The position numbers were made by a program, and so were the translations under genes. Positions 10,901-22,500 of a DNA stretch of 64,000 bases are shown here, piece by piece (the first letter of the stretch is position 1; every line of letters starts with the position of its first letter). Under the pieces are notes generated by a model. That model was not told where the DNA came from and did no database searches. It was given only the letters and a program-made list of their open reading frames with translations. The stretch is from assembly GCA_958496175.1 (NCBI GenBank), contig OY292278.1:10416001-10480000 (forward strand). The letters are read 5' to 3'. The DNA is from Sisyra terminalis. Its lineage: Eukaryota; Arthropoda; Insecta; Neuroptera; Sisyridae.

Positions 10901-12835
10901 AAATTGCACGAAAAAATCATTCAAATTTCGGCTGGATCGAGCCACAGTGCCGTTTTAACCGGTAAGCCCAAATTCAATTCTGTACCTCAGAATTAAAGTG
11001 CATTAAGTCCAAATTTTGTTAAATGATTAATATCTCACCCAAAATAAAGCTGTAAGGAATTTTTCAAATTGGAAGTTCCAAAAAATTTAAAATCTGGAGA
11101 TATTTAGAAATTAACAAATTTCTGACTAAATCTACTTATTTTTATTTTGTGGTGCACAATTAAAATTGTAATGAGATCTTATTTTTCATTAATCTAATCT
11201 AATTGATCTAATTTCATATAAATAGATAAAGGAAGATTATTTATTTGGGGGTTGAATACTGAAGGACAGTTAGGGTTGGATATCGATCGAGGCATTGAAC
11301 GTGTGACCAGTCCAAGTGTTTTAACGTTCGACGAAAAAATAAATTTCGTATCTTGTGGTTCTTATTTCACGGGAATTGTTGCAGGTTTATATTTTGTAAT
11401 TATGATTTTTCCTCGTAAAAATACTTTCAATGTTTCTGTTTTCCAGAAAATGGAAATGTATTTATGTTTGGCGAAAATGAAAATGGAAAATTGGGTGTTG
11501 ATTCGGTGGAAAAGAGTGTTTATTTTCCGCACGTTGTTGAAGCAGAGGAAAAGTTCGATCGGGTTTTTTGTGGCGGACATCATTCGTTTTTGATTTCAGT
11601 TTCAGGAGAAATTTTCGGTTTGGGATTTAATGAAGAAGGACAATTGGGAATTGATGTGGTTAACAATGAACCGTTTATAACAAAACCGAAGAAAATTGGT
11701 TTTTTCTTCGACCAGTCAGACGCGCTGGAGATGATTTCTTGTGGAGATCGACACACTGCGTTTCTTACCAGTATTTGACCGAAAATTCAATAGGAAAATT
11801 AATTAAATTGTAAATTTCTTTTTAGAAAATGGAAAAGTTTACACTTGTGGAGATGGAAAGCACGGCAAATTGTGTAATTTGGAAAAAAGCGATACGTTTG
11901 TCTCAAAGCCAGAACTTATTGGTTCGCTGACTGAATATTTCGTTTCCAACATTTCATGTGGAGGATGCCACACAATCGTTAACGTCCAAAAAAATCAAGA
12001 ACCAAAGCCAAGCGTTATTAAAACGAAACCAATTTTACCAAAAATCAATTTGCCTTCAATGGCCGAATTGGACACAGACAGCGAATATCGAAAAACGTTT
12101 TCGCCGCTTTCCCAATTCAGTGCAATTCCCAGTGCCGGAGTCATCTCCAACGGCAAACATTTCGACCACTTCAGTCGCCCAAATAGCTTTTCTTCAACCC
12201 CAACCAGCCTTACTTCACCCAACGAAAAGAACTCAAACTCATTCCACCAAGAATCCGAAGACAATGATAAAATATGCGACGAAAACCACATAAAAACTAT
12301 AGATCAAATAGATCTCGAAGAAAATGATAATCTAAACGACAACATAAATCTCAAATCTGCATCAATCAATGGCAATGAAATCGAAAAAAATGGCTTCGAC
12401 AAATATTATAAAGAAACCACCGCCTCCATTAAATCGATACAAAGTGAAAACGATGCGAAATCTTCAGAAGGTCAATTATATGTTGCTCAACATTTTCTGC
12501 ATACAATTATTTCTATAGTTCTATCCCCAGAACATTCAAATTACAGTTTTTGTGTTTTTAGACGACAATGAAGAAAGCAATGACGAAGAAATGAATGCTC
12601 CTGTTAAGGAAATGGAACAGAGACGTGGCAGTCGAATGTCGCGAATGTTAAGCTCTTTGAAACGGCAACATTTCTTCAATTGCTCATCAAAAATTAACGA
12701 TATATGTACAAATGTTTAAATAGGAATTAATTTGCGCAGTTTTGAAGTATTTATTTTTCAGATGCATCCGATAATGAGCCGAAACTTGTGTTTGATAATA
12801 CCAAGGAAAAATCAAAAACTTGTAATATCATTTAA
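4988..12835 (+). CDS. RPGR: RPGR-like RCC1-repeat protein with C-terminal CaaX box
   Basis: Nine exons: 4988-5009, 9530-9655, 10143-10298, 10797-10961, 11226-11384, 11447-11770, 11826-12470, 12562-12705 and 12762-12835. They total 1,815 bases, 604 residues. The 22-base first exon encodes MNDFEIP and joins across 4.5 kb to give PDSGAVFTFGK, matching the start of vertebrate RPGR; FAENKPSHF and CGDEHT follow. RCC1 blades continue to about residue 378 (FGSNEYGQLGLG, FGNNSDGQLGHG, FGENENGKLG, CGDGKHGKL). The tail (about 379-604) is low-complexity, Ser/Asn/Asp/Glu-rich, and the last exon ends in Cys-Asn-Ile-Ile, a CaaX prenylation motif. Family knowledge: RPGR sits at the ciliary transition zone; its constitutive mammalian isoform is also CaaX-prenylated and bound by PDE6D. 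All eight introns are phase 1. If intron 8 is retained the protein ends without the CaaX box. An upstream alternative first exon is possible at 8860. Confidence 0.92.
7434..8205 (+). repeat. Direct tandem duplication, two copies of about 383 bases
   Basis: The block beginning near TAATTACTTCAAGTTCC at 7445 recurs at 7828, an offset of 383 bases. Similarity continues over nearly the whole unit with scattered substitutions and small indels (for example CCATTATAAGGC versus CTATTGTAAGGC). The period and sequence are unrelated to the 340-base satellite later in the window. It is intronic and non-coding. Confidence 0.85.
8796..8803 (+). promoter_or_regulatory. TATA box for an intronic start site
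   Basis: TATATAAG is followed 29 bases later by an initiator-like TCATTG whose A is at 8825; an ATG that opens a 77-codon frame follows at 8860. The spacing is that of an insect TATA core promoter. It could drive either an alternative RPGR first exon or an intronic nested gene. Confidence 0.5.
8860..9093 (+). CDS. Intronic open frame: alternative RPGR first exon or small nested gene
   Basis: The 77-codon frame starts MATCVLWECFDGV and is clearly more GC-rich than the intron around it. A TATA box and initiator lie upstream at the right spacing. Two readings are possible. As a single-exon gene it encodes 77 residues of no family I recognise, with no signal peptide. As an alternative first exon it would use the donor at 9023 (gtgagt), leaving 8860-9022 (163 bases, phase 1), which joins in frame to RPGR exon 2 at 9530 and gives THGGLS then NSGAVFTFGK. 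The phase match is exact, and every other RPGR intron is also phase 1, which favours this second reading. Neither is proven without transcript data. Confidence 0.45.
   Translation: MATCVLWECFDGVINASDKLFYHVVNKVKNCCRGHYGNDVLTEIISRRTHGGLSSEFILLLRLLQHGTFLGQKLYFY
9098..9137 (+). other. Compound hairpin just after the intronic open frame
   Basis: CTATTGAA (9113-9120) and TTCAATAG (9123-9130) are perfect inverted copies around a 2-base centre. They are enclosed by AAAGCTT (9098-9104) and AAGCTTT (9131-9137), with an 8-base bulge on the left side only. It starts 4 bases after the stop of the 77-codon frame. It is not a histone-type stem-loop; its role is unknown. Confidence 0.5.
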
Positions 12836-14181
12836 TGTAAGCAGAGTTGCTAATACAAACATGAAATTCATATTGTTATAATTTTATAGCAATATTCATT
12901 ATCACCCACAATATATGATTTTTTAATTTTTGATTTAATGATAATTTGTAAAAAAAAATACTTTTAATCAATATATTTTAAATAATAAACCAAACATTGA
13001 ACTTTATTATAACTATGTAGGTACTGTTTACTATTGATCCTGGCCGATTACTACTTATGATGGCTCTTTCTCACATGAGATTATTTCATTGTTGTCCATA
13101 ATATTTTCACTTTTAAGTCATATCTACAAATCTTAAATAAAAAAAAATCAAAACCAGAATATTTGAGTAAGAGAATTTATTACTCTTTTTTTATTTACCA
13201 TATATTTTTCTTACATAACTAAGCTTTGATAAAAATTAAAGCAATTTGTTGAAATTATGTTTCGCGTTATTAAATAGTAGTGTTCGGCCGAACTTTGTAA
13301 CTTTTTTTATATATGCATATGCATTGTATTTAATAGCTTTATGTGCAAAATGCTTTTCCATTGTACCTATCAGTCATTGTTAGCACATGAATGGATTCAA
13401 AGAAAATAGTTTCATTTTAAAGAAATTTCATAATTTAAATAACAAAGTATTTCAGTGCAAAGATATTGAGTTGTAGATATTTTGTGAAGATATTGGTATT
13501 AGTTATGGACATTTTCTATTATCAAATTTTCACTCTTATGCTTTAGGAGGGAAGTAAACACGTTTTTTTATTTATTTTTGAAGGTTTTCCAATTATTGGA
13601 TATTGAGATAGTTATTCATCACAAAAATATTCTCCCAAAATTTTAAGTTAAAATCCTCTTATATTATGTATACTTAACTGGCGGACTCAGCAGACGTCCT
13701 ACCCGAATGTTCGTTTTTCGTTTGGACAATAAAACAAATATAAAATCAATACAATCATCACAGAGCAATGTTTCGTTTCTAATGGCGTTTTGAATATTAA
13801 ATTTTAAATGTTAATCAGATAAAATTTGTCACCTCTTTCCGTCTTTTAATCTTTACAAAAACTATTACTAAACGCTGGGAAGAAAAACTTTTCATTGGCG
13901 TATTCCGTGTATAAATCGGATTTTTTTTTGGAAATTTTTAAAAAAAAAGCACAAAAATTTGTATCAAATATAATATACTTTATTTTTTCTACACAATTGC
14001 ACACAATTAAGCATGAAGTAATTAAATCATTAGTTAAAATATTTCGAAGACTAATAAAAAGGATTATAAACGCTGAACTTAAAATAGTAAAAAATGGCTA
14101 AAATACGTTAAAACAACTTTTCAAGTTTTTAAAACACTAAAATTCTTACATTAAACGTATATGATATAAGCGGTTTCATAT
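12836..14181. other. Convergent 3' region between RPGR and Bora
   Basis: AT-rich DNA holding the 3' UTRs of two convergent genes. AATAAA at 12984-12989 serves RPGR (+). TTTATT at 13979-13984, AATAAA on the minus strand, lies about 200 bases after the Bora stop. The transcripts need not overlap. I see no other gene; the short frame near 13,895 has background composition. Confidence 0.6.
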
Positions 14182-16581
14182 CTATTTACTAGGAGTTGAG
14201 GCAATAATTTTATTTTCGTGATTTTCGTTTGTCTCACATTGGCCTAAATTTGTTGAGGAATACTTTTGGTGGCATACGTCTTCATTGATTCGTGTTATGG
14301 TGAAGATATTGGCCAGTGAATTTTTGTTTTTTTGATATCCAGTCGATGTCGAGGCTATACTGTTCAGGTCACCTATATTGCTGTTGTAGCCGGTGTCGTG
14401 TGTGTTTTGCGAACACACAAATGTATCGTCTTCGTGGAAATGAATTGGACTTCCTGGTGCAATTGACGATGTCGATAACGAGCCCAAAAACGAATGGTCT
14501 CGCACACTATCGTTATCCATTTCTGATACATTACTCTGCTTTCGATACATATAATAGTTCTCAATTTCACTGATATCAATATCCGGGCGACATCGACTAT
14601 TCGAAATTTTGCTTCCAAAAGGAATATCGGAGAAGCTACGACGGAACGATGGCGTAACTTTGTTTAACATATTTGGCACATATGGAATATTTTCTTTGTC
14701 CTCTTCGGAATATGTTTTTGATACATTATACAAACGTTGCCGTTTAGGAACCGGACAATCGCTCGTATTCATACTAAAGCACGGTTGCAAAATATTATCA
14801 AAAGAAATATCCTCGAGATTGATATTCTTCGATTTTCTCGAATTTGAAATGCTCGTATTTTCAACTTCCCAATTAACTGACGAATATGTGCAATCACCCT
14901 CGTGTTCCAACAGCGACGTGCCCAACGAAACCATCATCAATTTCATCGATTGATCATTGGGCAAATTTTTAATGTCTGGTACCAAATTATCCGCGCTCAT
15001 ATTCCCACTGAAATTCAATCGTTTTGTCGAGCGACGAGACATATTTTCTGCAAAACCTTCGGAGCTTTGCGATTCAATTTCGGATTGCATAACGACCGAC
15101 GTATCCATCAATTCAACATTATCGATATTTTCTTCGGCTTCATTTCCACGGGTGGCGGATACAGCCGGCTCGTCAGAAGATTTTGGATTGACGGTGGGTG
15201 TCGATTGGTGAACCGATGAACGACGTCCCTGTCCACTAAATTTCGATATCGAACTAGGAGCCGAAGCGATTGGAGAGAGGGTGGGTGAGTCTTTCATATT
15301 GAGTTCAAACGGTGAATTTTTGCTGTCGGATGATGGGGTGGTGTGCCCCTGAAAAGAAAAATTCGATATAGAAATTGGCTTTTTATAAAATGTTTGGATT
15401 TGGTACAATTATCAAAGAAGTTGCTGGAGAAAGTAAGCCATAGTCGTCATTTTCTGATTCAATTTCGGGGGGAGATACAGTAGAGTGATGAAATAGACGT
15501 CGAACAAGCGAAGCACTGCTATCCAAGTCCGTTTCAGGAGGCTGTTGTTGTTCTTCTGTATATGTAAGATACGAGCGTAGATAATCTTCAACTTCCTTCG
15601 GCAATTGCGAAGGAAAAGTAAGCACGGTTTGAGCGATTCCTTGAAAATTAAAAAAAAATGTTTGTATTTATTTTGTCAAGTTGATATTGAATCATTGAAG
15701 TTTCATCAAAGAAGCCAGTATTCCAAACTTCGTTTGTATGTCCCACTATTCAGAGTATGCTCTAAGCTTCCAAGTAAAACAAAAAACTAACACATTTGAA
15801 TAAGTGCATCTTTAAAGGAATATTTAACCAGAAATAGGAGCAAAATTATAATTTAGAAAATTGATGTTTTAGTTTTAAGCAATCAGCAATATTGTTTTCA
15901 AAGTTTCATGCTTTAGATAAGGTTGACTATTCGGTTTTGGGTTTAATTTATTTGAAATTACCATCGCGTTTAAACTTTTCTTCTTTATTGGCTCGAGGAG
16001 TTGAACCTGGAGGATTGATTTTGGAGACTACAACTGGATTCATAGGGCTTGGAACGATGAATTCGGTTTCGCGAAAATATTTATCGATATTTTCTTGTGC
16101 TGTAAGTTCGATTTCTGGATCATCGGATAGTTCGAACTGGTTGGTCGGATATTCCTCGATCGGGGCAGGATTCAAGCTGGCCATATCGTCGATGGTCCAA
16201 CGAAACTTTTCCTCGTTTTTGGCAGGAGTTGGGTTGACTTGAAACACGGAAGGACTGGAAGAAAAGTATATTAATAACATTAAACTAATTGGTCGATTAA
16301 TCCACATACCTGGCGACGGAACAGTGCAGCCTCGACACCAATGCAGCATCGAAAGGATTTTTAACTTTGAAGAATCTCGAGGGTGGAGTGGAAATATTTG
16401 TTAGAAATTTAAAAGGACTATCAGTCGTTGTCGATGAATGACTTTGGCACAGATTATTCACAGAAAACTTATTGCACTCTTTCCAGTTCGTTGGCTTCAT
16501 TTTCATGGATGACTTGGGTGACCTGGGCGAATCATTTTTGATTTTCGATGGTGTTTTCTCGTGTTTTTCACCGTTTTCCAT
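14182..16581 (-). CDS. bora: Protein aurora borealis (Bora), Aurora A/Plk1 activator
   Basis: Four exons on the minus strand: 16310-16581, 15962-16254, 15407-15639 and 14182-15348, totalling 654 residues. The start ATG at 16581 gives MENGEKHEKTPSK. The conserved Bora core begins at residue 91 (SPSVFQVNPTP), continues with EEKFRWTIDDMASLNPAPIE and reaches FIVPSPMNP. Ser160 there aligns with human Bora Ser112, the cyclin A-Cdk1 site that enables Aurora A to activate Plk1. GIAQTVLTFPSQLP follows at the exon 2/3 junction. The long, disordered C-terminal half has many SP/TP sites, an EDKENIP motif shared with vertebrate Bora, and DTGYNS, matching the position of the beta-TrCP degron DSGYNT. Family knowledge: Bora is cytoplasmic in interphase and at mitotic entry lets Aurora A phosphorylate the Plk1 T-loop. 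The N-terminal 90 residues before the core are longer than in vertebrates. Confidence 0.93.
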
Positions 16582-17566
16582 GACGAATACTAGCGGCAAC
16601 TAAAAGGCGGGTGTGCCAAAAAAAATTTGCGCGGTACAATGACCTTTAAGATGACACAACTGATCTTAACACACACGTAGATTTGTTCTAATTGGAAAAA
16701 ATCGATCAATTTCAACGTCAAATGACAGATTAATTTAAATATTCGTACCTAATTGCATAAAATTAATCACTAACTACTTAATTTATTTGATTATTTCCAT
16801 TTTACAATCTGCTAGCTCGTTTTTGGGCGCCAGAATGGGTAGTTTCGGGAGCCTTCCAGCTCAAAACATTTAAATCCTAACCGATGTCCCTTTAAATTCT
16901 TCGCCGACCAATCAAAGCGCACGCTGGAACCGCGGGTGGCAGCACTGGTTGCGTATACGCTTCACGAGGTTGACATTGAGCTATTGTAATAGTCTTTCCT
17001 TGTCTTTTAATTGCATACCATTATCTCCTATCACTCTTATATTGGAAAGTACGATCAAAATATTTATTGGAATCCATTGCTTAGAACGTAGTCTTAATTT
17101 TGCTCAATATGCAATTTTTAACGGTTTCAAATCGCGCGAATTTTAATTTTTTTTATAAACCTCATTTGAAATTACGAAAATAGTTTCTGAATTTCAAACT
17201 TTTCAGTAAACAAAAACCATTAAATATTTGTTCTTTTTGAATTGATTAATGTATAGAGCATTTAAATGTCTATTTCTAATTTTTAAAAAGGAGAATGATA
17301 AAACAAATTTTAATTAAAGAAAGTTAATACTATATTTTTTTTTAGTTTTTACTGCTTATTTCATTCATTCGATTTATTTACTTGTTCCAATCATTCGTTC
17401 TTATATTTAAAATTAAAATCACAATTTGTTGTAAAAGATTTTTTATTAAAAAAAAAATACATAAATATATCTTAAATGGATAGTATGTTATAGGACAGAA
17501 CATATAACATGGAGGAAATATATTTTTGAAAGATAATTGTAGCACTTAGACACAAAAACTAATTAA
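16582..17566. other. Intergenic region: Bora upstream region and pontin 3' UTR
   Basis: From 16,582 to about 16,940 the DNA is relatively GC-rich and should hold the Bora promoter (minus strand); I see no TATA box. The rest is AT-rich. TTTATT at 17442-17447, AATAAA on the minus strand, lies about 120 bases after the pontin stop and is the likely polyadenylation signal. No further gene is supported. Confidence 0.5.
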
Positions 17567-19539
<1,973 letters not shown>

Positions 19540-22500
19540 ATGATTAAAAGACCGAAAGTAGAGGAAACAGACGAAGATTTGTTAGCTCAACAAGAGGAAT
19601 TCTACAAAAGTTTGGCTGATAAATGTATAAACCCTGCAGCAAGATTAATTTCAACTACAACTCCTTGTAGATACTTCAAAAAATTATAATATTTAATTAT
19701 TTTATCTAATAATTGTTGTTTTAGATAAACGAGAAGAGCCTAAGAATGACCCGGACCAAATTGAAACTGTGCCAAATGTTTCGATCGTTCCCTCAAGCGT
19801 TATGGGAGAGATAGTGGAGAAAAACTTCAATGTTCCCGAAGGTATTCAAGAGCAGAAGTTTGGAAAATCGAAGACTGGATTTCCTCAGGCGACGCGTCGA
19901 CAAATTGTAATTCAAATTAGTTTATTACATATTTAAAACTTATAAGTAATGATAAAATCGATGAAGTACCAATTCTTTTGAGCGCTTATTGAAACCGTGG
20001 AACGGGATACGTTATCCTCCGATTTGTATATTTATGATTCGGTGGGGTCGGGAACCTAGACGTATTCGATACGAAAATTGTATTAATTATATCATGACGT
20101 GGTGTCAAACCGGAGTAATCAGAATATCCGCAAACAAGTCATATTTGTAACGAATTTTGCACAAAAATGTAAATACTTAATGGAAAAAAACAATAAAAAT
20201 ACTTGAAAATTGATATCCTGTAGACTTTTACTTTCTTAAGGTTGTGCGGCGGGGAATTATGAGTAAAACGGGAATTTCTCTATGCTAATTAGTCGGCGAT
20301 GTTGATATTTCTATCAGGCTGTTATAAACTCGGATTGAATTTTGGCACGATTTTCTATCTTTAAGTTGTAATATTTTGCTTAGGAACCCCTAAATGTTAA
20401 TAATTTTGGTATTGATGGAAGCGTAATATTTCAAAGAATGCGTTGCTATTATTTCAAAAAATGTTAATTTCTACAAAAAGACCTATCACGAATTGATTTC
20501 GATCACTCATAACTTTCTCCATTTACCCTGTGTTAAGCGGTTCAAAATTACGCAACTTTGTATTTTTTCTACTCCGTTAATAAGTCCCAAATCGATTTGA
20601 AATTTTTCAGAAATATGGCTTAAATATTTGATAATCTTCAGTATTAATTCCAATTTTTTCTCATTACTTGTGATTTTCGGCTTAACAATCTTAACTAGTA
20701 ACAAACAGCATTTGAAGAAATAAGAATCAGTTTTTATATTATTGATGCATATTTCCTATTCTTGCGTAACTTAAAAAAAGGGTACCTATAATGTGAATAA
20801 ATAAATAATTTTTTTTTAAAATCAAAGTAAAAATCAGTATTAAAAAGAAGAATATATCATTTCATTTATATAATAGTGTAAAATTATGTTTTACATATAC
20901 AAATGACGATAAATAATAAATGTTATAGTTTGCTATTGTAAACAGAAAAACAAAGAGAATTAGCTCATAAAATATATTTATTAGGAATTAGTTCAGCTCA
21001 TAATTATAAATTTTGATTAAAGGGTGGTTCCAGTCATTCAAAGGGGAGCATTTTCGCTCGACAAATGGCCAAAAAATCAGTATTACAACCATCATCTTCA
21101 AATACAAAAATTTCCTCAATCGAACCAAATACAACTTCAAAATCGAGTAGTAGTAGTTTCATTCTATCGGGACCCGAGAGTCAAAAAATTCACGAGGAAA
21201 ACACGAAAATCTTATCACAAATGGACCATGAAGAGATAATTACCGAACGTGCCAAACTGCTCGAATCCTTGGACCCAAAATTAGTCGAGTTTTTGGCTTC
21301 AAGACGATCCAAAGTTGAAAAAATGGACATCGATAATGAAAACAATACGAAAAATCAAGTCGAGGTCCACATGGACGATGTATTGGATGTTCCAAATATT
21401 TTATCGGATGCTCAATCGAACAAGTGGTTGCACTTCGACAATTTAGAACCCGAAAAGTTTGAATGGATGAAGAAATTGACGAAACCGGCTCAGTTAAAAG
21501 CTGGCGAACCTTATGAGGCTAGGTAATCACTGTGGAAAAAAAAATGGTCAGGGTTTTCAAATTTATGTTTAAATTAGATTCGATTTTGATGGGTGGTTGC
21601 AACCGTATGCTGAAGAAGACGGCGAAGCCGTTACCGAAAAAACCAGAGTTTTGTATCATCATGGAGATGATCCAGGAAGACCCGGTTATACATTACAAGA
21701 GCTTCTACATTTGTGTCGGTAAGATTTTTTGTTTAAATTGAAAATATCTCGAATGTGGTGTTATTGAGTTTTAAAAAGCATTTAATTAATTTGACCCAAT
21801 AGAAAAGAAATTAGTTTCATATTGACGTAAGAATTTATTATTATTTAATTATAAAAACGTGTTTTAATGAGTTAATCCTACTAATTAAGTATGTGCTATC
21901 GCAAAATTTTTAAATCCTATAATTCTTTAAAAAGATTGTACCCCAAAAATTTCAATATATTTATATCTCCATTATACAGCCTATCTTATCCAAATGGTCC
22001 ACAAATAATAGGTTTTCAATGTGGAAGTATAATCCAAAGCCTAATTTCTTACCTTCCTCTGATGCAACGGTTGTTGTTACCTGGAATTCATTCCATTTTA
22101 GCTCAAACAATGGTAGTGCGATATTTTTAGTGCTTGACTAATCCAAAGATTTCAGATATGATATATTTTTCTTTTTTTGTCTTTAATGTATGTATTGGAA
22201 ACCAAAATTCTAATTTGGAATTTTTGATACCTTGATTTGGATTATTCCAATCTGTGAAAGTCTAATTAGCATGGCCAAAGGAGTCAAAGGATTGTATTGT
22301 ATGACGTCCCCATCGTTCCCCAGATTGAAATGGTTTCTTGGTCCATAACAGTAGCGGAATTAAAAAATAAACTGAACAGGATTATATGTTGCTCATTAGG
22401 TACCAAAAACGATTTTGTTGCTTATGCCTTTTAATACAAAATGCTAATATTGTTTTAACACTAGCAACTATTTTTAAATTAACACACTATAATTCAACAA

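Noticed and set aside
14316..15219. Plus-strand frames of 80-115 codons opposite Bora
   Set aside because: They lie antisense to the long last Bora exon and have no homology-like features.
21891..22130. 79-codon frame in RPAP1 intron 4
   Set aside because: Background composition, no splice or start context, no recognisable domain.
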